A stretch of DNA of 64,000 nucleotides from a bacterium HR33 (GTDB lineage Bacteria; Gemmatimonadota; Gemmatimonadetes; Gemmatimonadales; GWC2-71-9), in NCBI GenBank assembly GCA_002923375.1, contig BEIJ01000001.1, positions 1,302,001 through 1,366,000 on the forward strand, given 5' to 3'. A program made the translations under genes and the position numbers. Shown piece after piece: positions 43,975-53,336 of the stretch. Below the pieces are notes generated by a model. That model made no database searches and had not been told where the DNA came from. It saw only the letters and a list, made by a program, of their open reading frames with translations. How positions within the stretch are numbered: position 1 is the stretch's first letter; each line of letters opens with the position of its first letter.

Positions 43975-45498
43975 TTGAGCGAGCCCAAGCCGATCGAGGA
44001 GCGTCTCGAAGAGATAGACCAGGGGCCGGAACCCCTTCCCTGGCTTGAGGAGCTGCCGCCCAAGCAGATCGTGGCGGAGCTGGACCGCTACATAGTAGGC
44101 CAGCACGAAGCCAAGAAGGCGGTGGCGATAGCGATCCGCAATCGGTGGCGGCGGGCGCAGGCGCCGGAAGAGATCCGAGACGAAATTCTTCCCAACAACA
44201 TCATAATGATCGGTCCTACGGGCGTGGGGAAGACGGAGATCGCGCGGCGTCTGGCCCGGCTGGCGGGCGCTCCCTTCGTGAAGGTGGAGGCGAGCAAGTT
44301 TACCGAGGTGGGTTACGTGGGCCGGGATGTGGAATCGATGGTGCGGGATCTGGTGGACGTGGCGGTGAACATGGTGCGCGGGGAACGGGAAGACGAGCTC
44401 TATCCGGAGGCGGAGCAGAGGGCGGAAGAGCGGCTGCTGGATCTGCTTCTTCCCTCGACGGTGGAGGGCGGCGATGCCGCTAGCGAGGAACCGCCGGCCC
44501 AGACGGCCGAAGGCTCGGGGTCAAAAGAAGGGGGATCGCGTAGCCTGTTCGTGGTCTCTCCCAAAGGGGAGGTGCGGGCTCAGCCGGCGGCCGATGCCGC
44601 CACCGAGCGGCGGCGCCGGACTCGGGAGAAGCTGCGGCAGATGTTGCGGGAGGGAAAGCTCGAGGACCGGCAGGTGGAGGTGGAAATCACCCAGCAGAAT
44701 TTCCCGCTCTTCGAGTTCATGCAGCCTCCGCCCGGGATGGAAGGGCCGGATTTCAACTGGATGGAGTGGTTCCAGGAGATGCTCCCCAAGCGGAAGAAGC
44801 GGCGGACGGTGCGGGTGAGCGAGGCGCGGCGGATCCTGATAGACGAAGAGCTGCGCAAGCTGGTGGACATGGACGAGGTGGTGAACGAGGCCCTGGATCG
44901 GGTGGAGAACCACGGGATCATTTTCATCGACGAGCTGGACAAGATCGCCGGAGAGCGTGGTCCCAGTGTGGGACCGGACGTTTCCCGGGAAGGGGTGCAG
45001 CGCGACCTGCTGCCGATCGTAGAAGGTTCGACGGTCCAAACGCGATACGGTTATGTGCGCACCGACCACATTCTGTTCATCGCCGCCGGCGCGTTCCACG
45101 TCTCCAAGCCTTCGGACCTCATACCCGAGCTTCAGGGGAGGTTCCCTATCAGGGTGGAGCTCTCGCCGCTCACCAAGGAAGATTTCGTCCGCATAATGAC
45201 CGAGCCGGAGAATGCTCTCACCAAGCAGTACGCCGCGCTGGTTGCCGCCGAAGGGGCCACCTTGGAGTTCACGCCGGACGGAATCGAGGAGATCGCCCGG
45301 ATCGCGGCGCTGGTCAACGAGCGGCTGGAAAACATCGGTGCGCGCCGGCTCCACACGGTCATGACCACGCTCCTCGAGGACGTACTCTACGAGCTTCCCG
45401 ACTACCCCACCAAGCACATCGTCTTCGATGCGGAAACCGTGCGGCAAAAACTGATGCGCATCGTCGAGGACGAGGACTTGCGCAAGTATATCCTGTAG
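43975..45498 (+). CDS. hslU: ATP-dependent protease ATPase subunit HslU
   Basis: A 507-residue AAA+ unfoldase. TTG 43975 follows hslV by 5 bases; upstream frame is hslV. Features in order: [25 protein letters not shown], Walker [16 protein letters not shown], the pore motif GYVGRD, a long charged I-domain (~residues 140-270), Walker [12 protein letters not shown], and the C-terminal DEDLRKYIL tail that inserts into HslV. The I-domain is a little longer than the E. coli one. Confidence 0.96.
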   Translation: MSEPKPIEERLEEIDQGPEPLPWLEELPPKQIVAELDRYIVGQHEAKKAVAIAIRNRWRRAQAPEEIRDEILPNNIIMIGPTGVGKTEIARRLARLAGAPFVKVEASKFTEVGYVGRDVESMVRDLVDVAVNMVRGEREDELYPEAEQRAEERLLDLLLPSTVEGGDAASEEPPAQTAEGSGSKEGGSRSLFVVSPKGEVRAQPAADAATERRRRTREKLRQMLREGKLEDRQVEVEITQQNFPLFEFMQPPPGMEGPDFNWMEWFQEMLPKRKKRRTVRVSEARRILIDEELRKLVDMDEVVNEALDRVENHGIIFIDELDKIAGERGPSVGPDVSREGVQRDLLPIVEGSTVQTRYGYVRTDHILFIAAGAFHVSKPSDLIPELQGRFPIRVELSPLTKEDFVRIMTEPENALTKQYAALVAAEGATLEFTPDGIEEIARIAALVNERLENIGARRLHTVMTTLLEDVLYELPDYPTKHIVFDAETVRQKLMRIVEDEDLRKYIL

Positions 45499-45550
45499 CT
45501 AAACTCCCCCTCGCAGTACCTGTCATTTTGACCTACCTTTGGCAGTGAGC

Positions 45551-46450
45551 ATGTCGAAACGGGATTTTTTAGCTTTGACCGACTTGTCCCGCGAGGAGAT
45601 CGAGCGGCTGTTCGATCTTGCGGCGGAAATGAAGGCGGGTCGCTACCGTGGCCGCCCGCTGGAGGGCAAGGTGCTGGCGCTGTTGTTTGCCAAGAGCAGC
45701 ACTAGGACCCGGGTCTCTTTCGAGGTGGGGGCGATACAGCTCGGCGGTCACGCTCTGTTTTTGTCCGCTAGGGATCTGCAGCTGGGCCGGGGTGAGCCGA
45801 TCAGGGATACGGCGCGGGTGCTGTCGCGCTACGTGCAGGGGATCGTGATTCGTACCTTTGCCCATTCCGAGGTGGAGGAGCTGGCGCGCTACGCCACGGT
45901 TCCGGTGATCAATGGTCTCACCGATCGGTTGCATCCCTGCCAGGTGTTGGCGGACGTTTTCACGATTCGGGAGGTGTTCGGCAGTTGGGAGGGCAAGGTG
46001 GTGGCGTGGGTAGGTGATGGGAACAACATGGCCAACGCCTGGCTACAGGCGGCGCAGTTGTTCGGGTTCGAGCTGCGCTTGGCTTGTCCCGAGGGTTACG
46101 AGCCCGATCGTGAGATCTTCGAGGAGGCGAAGAAGAAGGCAAAGGTGAGCATCACCGAACTGCCTGAAGAGGCGGTGAGGGGGGCGCACGTGGTGAACAC
46201 GGATGTGTGGGCCTCGATGGGGCAGGAGGAGGAGGCCGAGGCTCGGGCGCTGGCGTTCCAGGGATACACGGTGGATCGGGAACTCATGGCGCTCGCGGCT
46301 CCGGATGCGATTTTTTTGCACTGCCTTCCGGCGCACCGCGGCGAGGAAGTGGAGGAGGAAGTGATAGAGGGCCCTTGGTCGCGGGTGTTCGACCAGGCGG
46401 AAAACCGGCTTCATGTACAAAAGGCTCTTTTGGCAACGTTGATGGGGTGA
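45551..46450 (+). CDS. argF: Ornithine carbamoyltransferase
   Basis: A 299-residue enzyme making citrulline from ornithine and carbamoyl phosphate in arginine synthesis. ATG 45551 is preferred over GTG 45545 and TTG 45539. Motifs: carbamoyl-phosphate loop SSTRTR, RTFAHSEVEELARYATVPVING, HPCQVLAD, and HCLPAHRGEEV. The DxxxSMG ornithine loop is present as DVWASMGQE. It sits after hslU and before gcvT, with no other arginine gene near. Confidence 0.94.
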   Translation: MSKRDFLALTDLSREEIERLFDLAAEMKAGRYRGRPLEGKVLALLFAKSSTRTRVSFEVGAIQLGGHALFLSARDLQLGRGEPIRDTARVLSRYVQGIVIRTFAHSEVEELARYATVPVINGLTDRLHPCQVLADVFTIREVFGSWEGKVVAWVGDGNNMANAWLQAAQLFGFELRLACPEGYEPDREIFEEAKKKAKVSITELPEEAVRGAHVVNTDVWASMGQEEEAEARALAFQGYTVDRELMALAAPDAIFLHCLPAHRGEEVEEEVIEGPWSRVFDQAENRLHVQKALLATLMG

Positions 46451-46482
46451 GACTTCGTGAGACAGGACGAAAGGAAAACCGA

Positions 46483-47604
46483 ATGAGCGAGACCGAACTC
46501 AAGCGGACGCCCTTTTACGAGCTGCATTTGTCGCTCAAGGCCAAGATGATCCCCTTTGCCGGCTTCGAGATGCCGGTGCAGTATCCCACCGGGATTACCA
46601 AGGAGCACGAGATCGTGCGGACTTCGGTGGGCGTCTTCGACGTATCGCACATGGGGGAGTTCGAGTTCAGCGGGCCGGACCGGAACGCTTTTGTCAACCG
46701 GATCACTTGCAACGATGTGGGGGCCTTGAGGGACGGTCAGGCTCAATATTCGGCGATCTTGAGCGATCAGGGAACCTTTGTGGACGACTGCATCGTCTAT
46801 CGTTTTGACGACCGGGTGATGATGGTGGTGAACGCTGCCAACATCGAGAAGGACTGGGAGTTCATAACCCGCCGCAAGGCGGGTAACGTGCGGATCAAGA
46901 ACATTTCCGACGAAGTGGCCTTGCTGGCGGTGCAGGGTCCCGCCTCGGAGAGCTTGCTTCAGCCTCTTACCAAGATCGACCTTTCCAAGCTCCACTACTA
47001 TCACTTCGAGGTCGGCTCGGTGGCGGGAGTCGAATGTTTCGTGGCCCGTACGGGTTACACCGGGGAAGACGGTTTCGAGCTGTTCTTTCGTCCTGCTCAC
47101 GCGGAGGTCATGTGGCATGCCCTGGTGGGTCCGGGCCGGGCTGCGCCGGTAGGATTGGGGGCGCGCGATTCGCTGCGTTTGGAAATGGGCTATCCGCTGT
47201 ACGGTTCGGACATAGATGAAACCATCAATCCCTACGAGGCGGGTTTGGGCTGGATCGTGAAGTTGGACAAGGGAGTGCCCTTTGTGGGGCGGGCCGCGCT
47301 CGAGAGGATCAAGGAGAAGGGGCCCGCGAGGAGGCTAGTGGGTTTCCGTTGTCTGGAGAAGGGGGTGATCCCGCGTCACGGTTACGACGTTTATCTGAAC
47401 GGTTACAAGGTGGACATCGTGCGCAGCGGGGGTTTCAGTCCCACGCTAAAGGAGGCGATCGGGACGACCTATCTTCCCATTCACTCCGTGGCTCCGGGTA
47501 CGAAGTTCGTCATCGATTGTCGGGGCAAGAAGGTGGAGGCGGAGGTGGTGAAGCTCCCGTTTTACACCGGAGGTTCGGTAAAGCGCGCCAAGAAGCCGGC
47601 ATGA
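46483..47604 (+). CDS. gcvT: Aminomethyltransferase (glycine cleavage system T protein)
   Basis: A 373-residue THF-dependent enzyme that releases ammonia from the aminomethyl group on lipoylated GcvH and forms methylene-THF. ATG 46483 gives MSETELKRTPFYELHLSLKAKMIPFAGFEMPVQYP. Diagnostic segments are SVGVFDVSHMGEF, DDCIVYR, GYTGEDGFELFF, LRLEMGYPLYGSDI and VGRAALERIKEKG. Other gcv genes are not in the window. The stop overlaps the next start (ATGA). Confidence 0.94.
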   Translation: MSETELKRTPFYELHLSLKAKMIPFAGFEMPVQYPTGITKEHEIVRTSVGVFDVSHMGEFEFSGPDRNAFVNRITCNDVGALRDGQAQYSAILSDQGTFVDDCIVYRFDDRVMMVVNAANIEKDWEFITRRKAGNVRIKNISDEVALLAVQGPASESLLQPLTKIDLSKLHYYHFEVGSVAGVECFVARTGYTGEDGFELFFRPAHAEVMWHALVGPGRAAPVGLGARDSLRLEMGYPLYGSDIDETINPYEAGLGWIVKLDKGVPFVGRAALERIKEKGPARRLVGFRCLEKGVIPRHGYDVYLNGYKVDIVRSGGFSPTLKEAIGTTYLPIHSVAPGTKFVIDCRGKKVEAEVVKLPFYTGGSVKRAKKPA

Positions 47605-48101
47605 GGGTCGCAGTGCTTACGGTTTCGGACTCGGTAGCCGCCGGAAAGAGGCAGGACCGTTCCGGCGACGTCATCGTGGAGTGGGCGCGTGCCCGGGGCT
47701 TGGAGGTGACGGCGCGGGAGGTAGTGCCCGACGAGAGCGATGTCATCGCGCAGGCGCTGGCCAGGTTGGCGGACGAGGATCGGGCGGATCTGATCTTGAG
47801 CACGGGAGGGACCGGTTTGGCGCCGCGGGATGTCACTCCGGAGGCAACGCGTGCGGTGATCGAACGAGAGGCTCCCGGGATTGCTGAAGCGATCCGAGCG
47901 GCCCACCGGGAGGCGGTTCCCCGGAGCATGCTTTCCCGCGGGGTTGCGGGAGTGAGGGGGTCGGCGCTGATCGTGAATCTTCCCGGCAGTCCCAAGGCTG
48001 TGTCGGAAGCCTTGGCGGTGCTCGATCCCGTAGTGCAGCACGCGGTGGATCTGCTGAAGGGAGCGGTGACGGATCACGATTCCGCCGCTCGCGGTGAGTG
48101 A
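47601..48101 (+). CDS. mog: Molybdopterin adenylyltransferase-type protein (MogA/MoaB)
   Basis: A 166-residue MoCF-fold protein which adenylates molybdopterin before molybdenum insertion. Start ATG 47601 lies in the ATGA overlap with gcvT. Motifs: [27 protein letters not shown], the substrate-binding [18 protein letters not shown] and the [12 protein letters not shown] end. MogA and MoaB cannot be separated confidently on this evidence. No other molybdenum cofactor gene is nearby. Confidence 0.87.
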   Translation: MRVAVLTVSDSVAAGKRQDRSGDVIVEWARARGLEVTAREVVPDESDVIAQALARLADEDRADLILSTGGTGLAPRDVTPEATRAVIEREAPGIAEAIRAAHREAVPRSMLSRGVAGVRGSALIVNLPGSPKAVSEALAVLDPVVQHAVDLLKGAVTDHDSAARGE

Positions 48102-49639
48102 TGGCTGACAAGGCTCTCATCACTATGGACGACCTGGAAACCGCGGTTCGGACCAACGCGGCGTTCGAGCAGTCCGGGTTCGAGACCACCATGGTTTCTT
48201 CTCTGGACGACGCAGGGGGAGTGCTGCGCCGGGCCGATCCGGATGTCGTCGTTTTGACCGGCGCTTTGCACGAGGCGACGGCGGACGAACTGATCCAATT
48301 GGCGCGAGAGCACTCGATTTCCACTCTGGGGCTCCTGGAGCCCTCCGATCCCGATCCGTCCCGGGTGGCGCGGGCGCTGGGGCTTACCGCGTGGATGGTA
48401 AAGCCGGTGGACCCTGCGGAGGTGGTGGCCACCGCCCGCCGACTGGTGGAGCGCCGCAGGCTCCAGGAGCGCACCGGGATCATCGGCGAGAGCCCGGCGA
48501 TCCAGGAGGTGCTGGTCAAGATCGAACAGATTGCACCGGTGTCCAGCACGGTGCTGATCGAAGGGGAGTCCGGGACGGGAAAGGAGCTCGTGGCCCAGGC
48601 CATTCACCAGCTTTCTCCGCGCCGCGATCGTCCTTTCATCGCGGTCAACTGCTCGGCGTTGCCGGAAACGCTGCTCGAGTCGGAGCTTTTCGGGCACGAG
48701 AAGGGAGCTTTCACCGGTGCGGCGGAGCGGAGGCTGGGTCGTTTCGAGTTGGCCGACGGAGGGAGCATTTTCCTGGACGAAGTGGGGGACATGCCTCTTT
48801 CACTCCAGGCCAAGCTTTTGCGGGTGTTGGAGAACCGGAGCTTCTTCCGCGTGGGCGGGAGCCAGCCGATCCGGGTGGACGTGCGGGTAATAGCCGCCAC
48901 CAACCGCTCCCTCAAGGAGGCCGTGGCTATGGGGCAGTTCCGGGACGATCTCTACTATCGGCTCAATGTGCTGTCTATCTACCTGCCTCCTCTGAGGGAG
49001 CGGCGCTCCGATATACCGCTGTTGGTGAAGCGTTTCATTCGGGAATTCTCGCGCCAGCATGGGAGGTCGTTTCCGGGGATCACGCCGGAAGCGATGCAGG
49101 TATTGGTGGACGCCCACTGGCCCGGCAATGTGCGGCAGCTCAAGAACCTCATCGAGTCGATGGTGGTGCTGGCTCCGGATCATGAGATCCGGCCCAGTGA
49201 TATTCCGGCCGACATACGCGAGGGAGGTACCAGGCTGCTGCCGGTAAGGGTGCCCGGTGCGAGCCAGGAGGTGCACGGCAAGGAGTTGGAGTTCATCTTC
49301 AGAAGTCTGGTGGAGCTCAAACTTCAGATCGAGGACTTGAGGCGCCGGCTTGACGAATCCACTCAACGGGTGGAATATGTGGAAGTGCCGCGTTCGCGGG
49401 TGTACGAGGAAGCGGTAGCGGGCACGGTGGTGAACGTTCAGGAAGTCGAGGGGGAACGTTCCGCCGCAGCAGAAGGGACCGTGGTCTATCGGCCGGGGAT
49501 GACGATGGCCGATGTGGAGCGCGCTGCGATCGAGGGTGCGCTTCGGGAGACCAAGGGGAATCGGCGCCGGGCGGCCGAGCTTCTGGGTATCGGGGAGCGG
49601 ACGCTGTACCGGAAGATCAAGGAGTACGGTTTCACCTGA
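48098..49639 (+). CDS. Sigma-54 activator with degenerate receiver domain
   Basis: A 513-residue NtrC-class regulator starting GTG 48098 (or ATG 48101), overlapping the mog stop. Residues 1-125 fold like a receiver (conserved KP near WMVKPVD), but the strand that should carry the phospho-acceptor reads VVVLTGAL with Thr54 in place of Asp, so phosphorylation is unlikely. The AAA+ domain is intact: [25 protein letters not shown] coiled-coil linker ([25 protein letters not shown]) leads to a Fis-type helix-turn-helix ([20 protein letters not shown]). No kinase adjoins. Control may be by ligand or partner protein. Confidence 0.9.
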   Translation: MMADKALITMDDLETAVRTNAAFEQSGFETTMVSSLDDAGGVLRRADPDVVVLTGALHEATADELIQLAREHSISTLGLLEPSDPDPSRVARALGLTAWMVKPVDPAEVVATARRLVERRRLQERTGIIGESPAIQEVLVKIEQIAPVSSTVLIEGESGTGKELVAQAIHQLSPRRDRPFIAVNCSALPETLLESELFGHEKGAFTGAAERRLGRFELADGGSIFLDEVGDMPLSLQAKLLRVLENRSFFRVGGSQPIRVDVRVIAATNRSLKEAVAMGQFRDDLYYRLNVLSIYLPPLRERRSDIPLLVKRFIREFSRQHGRSFPGITPEAMQVLVDAHWPGNVRQLKNLIESMVVLAPDHEIRPSDIPADIREGGTRLLPVRVPGASQEVHGKELEFIFRSLVELKLQIEDLRRRLDESTQRVEYVEVPRSRVYEEAVAGTVVNVQEVEGERSAAAEGTVVYRPGMTMADVERAAIEGALRETKGNRRRAAELLGIGERTLYRKIKEYGFT

Positions 49640-49731
49640 TGCTCCGCAGGTGATCCTGCTCACCGACAGTGTGGGCCGGGAGATGATAGCGTCCGGTTCA
49701 CAGGGCTTGTTCCTCGTACCCGGGAGGTTCT

Positions 49732-50358
49732 ATGCGATACCGAACCGCTGCGACTCTGTCGCCATTCGTTCTTCTAGCCGTCGCCGCCTGTGGAGACCCG
49801 GCATCCTCTGGGGATGCCCTGACCGAGGCCGAGGCCGCCGAGCTTGCTGCGGCCATCGCGGAATCGGGGTTTCTGACCCCGCCGGCAGGAGCGTCGGCCC
49901 ATCAGTCACCCGCCGGACCTGCTGACCGGATCACGATCACCATCAACGAAACTGCGCCTTGCGAGGCCGGTGGAACCGCAGCGCTGTCGGGTTCGGTGAC
50001 GGTGGACTTCGACCAGCAGACCGGCGCCGGCACCATGGAGTTGAACTACACGATGACGCCCTCCAATTGCGCGGTGCGGACCGAAAGCGGGCGGGTCTTT
50101 ACCCTCTCTGGGGATCCCAACCTCAAGGTCACCGGACAGTTCAATATCAGCGAGACGAGTTTTGGCGGCTCCATCACCTACGAAGGGGGCTTCGCCTGGC
50201 GTGCGGACGACGGGCGTGCCGGGGGGTGCCGGATGAATATGCGGGCGACCTACGACTTCAGCCTGACCGAGACGACGATGAATGGCACGGCGACGATATC
50301 GGGCGAGGTATGCGGGCACAGCGTGAACCGCACGATTACGGTGACCGCGTCGGCGTGA
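49732..50358 (+). CDS. Small exported lipoprotein of unknown function
   Basis: A 208-residue lipoprotein with a signal ending LLAVAACG (Cys20). A short Glu/Ala helix (LTEAEAAELAAAIAESGFL) is followed by a beta-rich body with four more cysteines (PCEAG, NCAV, GCRM, VCGH), which could form two disulphides. The repeated pattern of antiparallel strands (GSVTVDFDQQTGAGTMELNYTM, FNISETSFGGSITYEG, YDFSLTETTMNGTATISGE) resembles a lipocalin-like or beta-sandwich fold, but I do not recognise the family. GGGAGG lies 7-12 bases upstream. It ends before a bidirectional terminator. Confidence 0.75.
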   Translation: MRYRTAATLSPFVLLAVAACGDPASSGDALTEAEAAELAAAIAESGFLTPPAGASAHQSPAGPADRITITINETAPCEAGGTAALSGSVTVDFDQQTGAGTMELNYTMTPSNCAVRTESGRVFTLSGDPNLKVTGQFNISETSFGGSITYEGGFAWRADDGRAGGCRMNMRATYDFSLTETTMNGTATISGEVCGHSVNRTITVTASA

Positions 50359-50384
50359 GTTGAGCCGCTCGGCCGGGGATGGTG

Positions 50385-50414
50385 AAGGGCCGCGGTTTTC
50401 GTTCCGCGGCCCTT
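50385..50414. terminator. Bidirectional terminator between the lipoprotein gene and htpX
   Basis: An 11-bp perfect stem AAGGGCCGCGG / CCGCGGCCCTT with loop TTTTCGTT lies between two convergent genes. Confidence 0.75.
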
Positions 50415-50469
50415 GCCCTTATGTGAGCTTGTGGGTCGCGGCCGCTATCTTGCGATTTCGCAGTTCAGC

Positions 50470-51315
50470 CTAGACCGGCTGGCGTCCCAGCAATCTCGCT
50501 ATCCGCTCTTCGGTGGGCGGGTGGGTGCTGAACAGGGAGAGGATCCCGCCGCCCGAGAAGGGTTTCACGATGAACATGTGAGACGTAGCCGGGTTGGCCG
50601 GTAGTGGTTTGCGGCGCACCGCCGCCTCGATCTTTCTGAGGGCGTTGGCCAGCCCGTGGGGTCGTCCTGCGATCTCCGCTCCGGTTCGGTCGGCGGCGAA
50701 CTCCCGGGCTCGGGAGATTGCGGCCTGGATGATCATGGCGGCGATGGGAGCGATGAGTGCGGTGGCCAGGAGTGCCAGGGCGTTGCCGCCGTTGCGGTCG
50801 TTTCCGCGTCCGCCCAGGCCGAAGATCGCCCCCCAGCGGGCGATGGATGCGAGGACCATGATGGCGGCAGCTATGGTGGCCGCCACCGAGCTGATGAGGA
50901 TGTCCCGGTTTTTCACGTGGGCGAGTTCGTGGGCCATGACTCCTTCGATCTCGTCCTCGGTCAGGAGTGCCAGGATTCCCTCGGTGGCGGCGACGGCGGC
51001 GTGTTTCGGATTCCTGCCCGTGGCGAAGGCGTTAGGGGTATCGGTCGGGATGATGTAGACCTTGGGCATTGGCAGGCCGGCTCTCGCTGCGAGGCGTGCG
51101 ACGATGCGGCTCAAAGGATGGTCGGGTCCCACTTCTCGGGCTCGGTACATGGCAAGTACGATCTTGTCCGAGAACCAATAGGAGCCGAAGTTCATTGCGG
51201 CGGCTATAGCGAACGCCACCAGCAGCCCGGCCTGGCCTCCCACCGCCTGGCCGGCCAGCAGCAACAGGGCGCTGAGTGTGCCGAGCAGAAAAGCGGTCTT
51301 CACGGTGTTTCCCAT
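50470..51315 (-). CDS. htpX: Membrane metalloprotease HtpX (M48)
   Basis: A 281-residue zinc protease of the inner membrane that removes misfolded membrane proteins. Two N-terminal helices (~6-45), then the active site [10 protein letters not shown] with Glu and a downstream Glu in [14 protein letters not shown] as third ligand, and two more helices between them ([34 protein letters not shown]). Start ATG 51315 follows GGAGG at 7-11 bases. C-terminal [13 protein letters not shown] is typical of the family. Confidence 0.95.
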   Translation of the reverse strand: MGNTVKTAFLLGTLSALLLLAGQAVGGQAGLLVAFAIAAAMNFGSYWFSDKIVLAMYRAREVGPDHPLSRIVARLAARAGLPMPKVYIIPTDTPNAFATGRNPKHAAVAATEGILALLTEDEIEGVMAHELAHVKNRDILISSVAATIAAAIMVLASIARWGAIFGLGGRGNDRNGGNALALLATALIAPIAAMIIQAAISRAREFAADRTGAEIAGRPHGLANALRKIEAAVRRKPLPANPATSHMFIVKPFSGGGILSLFSTHPPTEERIARLLGRQPV

Positions 51316-51640
51316 ATCGCGTTCTTCCTCCGCGACTGTCGGGGTAACTTCCCAGTGGTTTCGATTTTAAAGATAATCCACTCCCGATATTGGGGTATTG
51401 GGGTGGTACCCCTGTCGTCACCAGGAGCTTGCGAAGCGGAGGTGTCCCCCGCCGGGGGTCGTGGAGTATCAGGGCGGGCCTTCATGATTCGACTTTACGG
51501 CATTGTAAGTCTCCGTGCTACAGGGGGTTGGGGCTCCCCCGCTATTGACACAGCGCGGGCGGCGCGGCATAGTATGGGGCCTGTTTTGCTGTTTTCCTTG
51601 GCCTCGGGTGCGGGCCGGTGGACTTGTCTTTGGGAGAGCT
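51316..51640. other. Divergent intergenic region, htpX / FeS-diguanylate cyclase
   Basis: This 325-bp stretch holds the htpX leader on the minus strand and a near-consensus promoter on the plus strand at 51545-51573. In-frame codons upstream of GTG 51641 extend to 51515 but encode no recognisable domain and cross the promoter. I see no RNA gene here. Confidence 0.5.
51545..51573 (+). promoter_or_regulatory. Sigma-70 promoter for the FeS-diguanylate cyclase gene
   Basis: A perfect TTGACA, 17-base spacer and CATAGT (4 of 6). A start about 7 bases later leaves a ~60-base leader before GTG 51641. Confidence 0.6.
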
Positions 51641-53317
51641 GTGCGTTTTTGGATCGATCCGCAGAAGTGTGTGAGCTGTTTGGCCTGCGTGCGAGTTTGT
51701 CCCGCCGAGGCCGTAGCGGTTGACGGGGATTCGGTGAGCATCGTGGAGGAGGCGTGCATTCGTTGTGGGATGTGTGTGCCTGCTTGTCCTCACGATGCGA
51801 TAGATGCCAGTGGTGAGCTGGCGAAGGCGGTGGGTTATGCGGCGGGTGGCAGGGCGGTCTTGATCTTGAGTGTGGAGGCGGCGGCGTACTTTTATCCCAG
51901 TACGCCGGAGCAGGTGGTGAATGCGGCATTCAAGGCGGGGTTCAGGGCGGTGCATCACGGGGTTACCGGTGATGAGTTGGTGGCTGCGGAGTATTTGAAG
52001 TTGTGGGCCGAGCCGGAGTGGGGGACGATGATTCGGTCCACTTGTCCGGTGGTGGTGGAGACGATAAAGCGGGAGTATCCCGAGTTATTGCCTTATTTGG
52101 CTCCGGTGGAGACGCCGGTGGCTGCCGAAGCTCGGTATTTGAGGCGGTTGTACGGCAGGGATGTGCCGATAGTGTATGCGGGTGTTTGTCTGGCCGATGG
52201 GGAGGCGGATGTGGATGCGGTGGTGACGTTCCAGGAATTGGCGCAGTTGTTCGAGGCGCGGGGTGTAGTGGTTTCCGAGCAGCCGTTGTATTTCGATCGG
52301 GTGGTGGGTGAGCGGCGGCGTCATTGGAGCACGGCGGGTGGGATGCCCCTGCCGGTTTTGCAGGAGGAGCATCAGGCGTCGCGGCGTTTTCGGAAGGTTA
52401 GGGGTTTGGGGGGATTGGCTGCGCTGGCTCGGGCGGTAGCGGTGGATCGGATCGACTTGGGTTTTGTGGACATTTTGCCTTGTGAGGGCTGTTTGGATCA
52501 TCCGCTTTTGGGTCCGCGGGAGGAGTTGTTTTGGCGGCGGCGGGTGGTGGGTGAGGCGGAGCCTCCCCGGAGTCGGGTGCCGGTGTTGGAGGACGGGGTG
52601 GGTTTGGAGGTAGGGAGGGGATTTGAGCCCGGGCGGAATGGGCGTCGGGTACCGGAGTCGGACGTCGAGGCGGTGATTGAGGCTATCGGGCGGGCGCCTA
52701 CGGGGAAGCCGTGGGATTGTGGTGCGTGTGGTTATGGTACGTGTGCGGCGTTTGCGGAGGCTTTGGTCAAGGGTCGGGCGACGTATCGCCAGTGTCCGCC
52801 TTATCAGGAGCGGCGTTTGGCGGAGGCGGCTCGGGAGGCGGCGGTGGATCGGCTGACCGGGTTGGCGACGTTTCGGGTGTTCAAGGATCGCTTGGTGCAG
52901 GAGGTAGCTCGTAGCAAGCGTAGTGGGGAGCCGTTTGCCGTGGTGTTTGTGGATTTGGATCGGTTCAAGCGTTTGAATGACACCTATGGTCACGAGGCGG
53001 GCAACCGGGTTTTGGAGGGTGTGGGCCGGGAGTTGCACCGGGCGATTCGTTCTACGGATGTGGCGGCGCGTTATGGTGGGGACGAGTTCGTATTGATTTT
53101 GGTGCGGACGGACGAGGTAGGAGGTCGGCGTGTGGGCGAGGTGGTTAGGCGGTCGGTGGAGTCGATGGGTGTTGCGATGGGTTATGGTGAGGGGGTGGTT
53201 ACGGTGTCTGTAGGGGTGGCGGGTTATGATCCTGGGCGGCCGGAGGTTGATGTGGTGGAGGAGGCGGATCGGGCGTTGTATCGGGCGAAGGCTGCGGGTG
53301 GGAATCGTGTCGAGTGA
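51641..53317 (+). CDS. Iron-sulfur diguanylate cyclase: 2x[4Fe-4S] ferredoxin + hydrogenase-like domain + FeS domain + GGDEF
   Basis: A 558-residue soluble fusion. GTG 51641 has GGGAG 5 bases upstream. Residues 1-55 hold two [4Fe-4S] motifs: Cys10/13/16/20 (CVSCLACVRVCP) and Cys39/42/45/49 (CIRCGMCVPACP). Residues ~60-300 resemble the iron-hydrogenase large-subunit C-terminal fold (STCPVVVETIKREYPELLPYL, DILPCEGCLDHPLLG) but without enough Cys for an H-cluster. A third FeS module follows (CGACGYGTCAAFAEAL...C, from Cys360). The GGDEF domain is intact: GGDEF at 479-483 with RSTD I-site at 470-473. It probably makes c-di-GMP in response to redox state, oxygen or an iron-sulfur signal. The coding strand is extremely G+T rich. 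Confidence 0.88.
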   Translation: MRFWIDPQKCVSCLACVRVCPAEAVAVDGDSVSIVEEACIRCGMCVPACPHDAIDASGELAKAVGYAAGGRAVLILSVEAAAYFYPSTPEQVVNAAFKAGFRAVHHGVTGDELVAAEYLKLWAEPEWGTMIRSTCPVVVETIKREYPELLPYLAPVETPVAAEARYLRRLYGRDVPIVYAGVCLADGEADVDAVVTFQELAQLFEARGVVVSEQPLYFDRVVGERRRHWSTAGGMPLPVLQEEHQASRRFRKVRGLGGLAALARAVAVDRIDLGFVDILPCEGCLDHPLLGPREELFWRRRVVGEAEPPRSRVPVLEDGVGLEVGRGFEPGRNGRRVPESDVEAVIEAIGRAPTGKPWDCGACGYGTCAAFAEALVKGRATYRQCPPYQERRLAEAAREAAVDRLTGLATFRVFKDRLVQEVARSKRSGEPFAVVFVDLDRFKRLNDTYGHEAGNRVLEGVGRELHRAIRSTDVAARYGGDEFVLILVRTDEVGGRRVGEVVRRSVESMGVAMGYGEGVVTVSVGVAGYDPGRPEVDVVEEADRALYRAKAAGGNRVE

Positions 53318-53336
53318 TTTTAGCGGGGTGAGTTGA

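Noticed and set aside
52000-52600. True [FeFe]-hydrogenase activity for the cyclase fusion
   Set aside because: The hydrogenase-like domain lacks the set of cysteines needed to hold an H-cluster, so catalysis of hydrogen turnover is unlikely.
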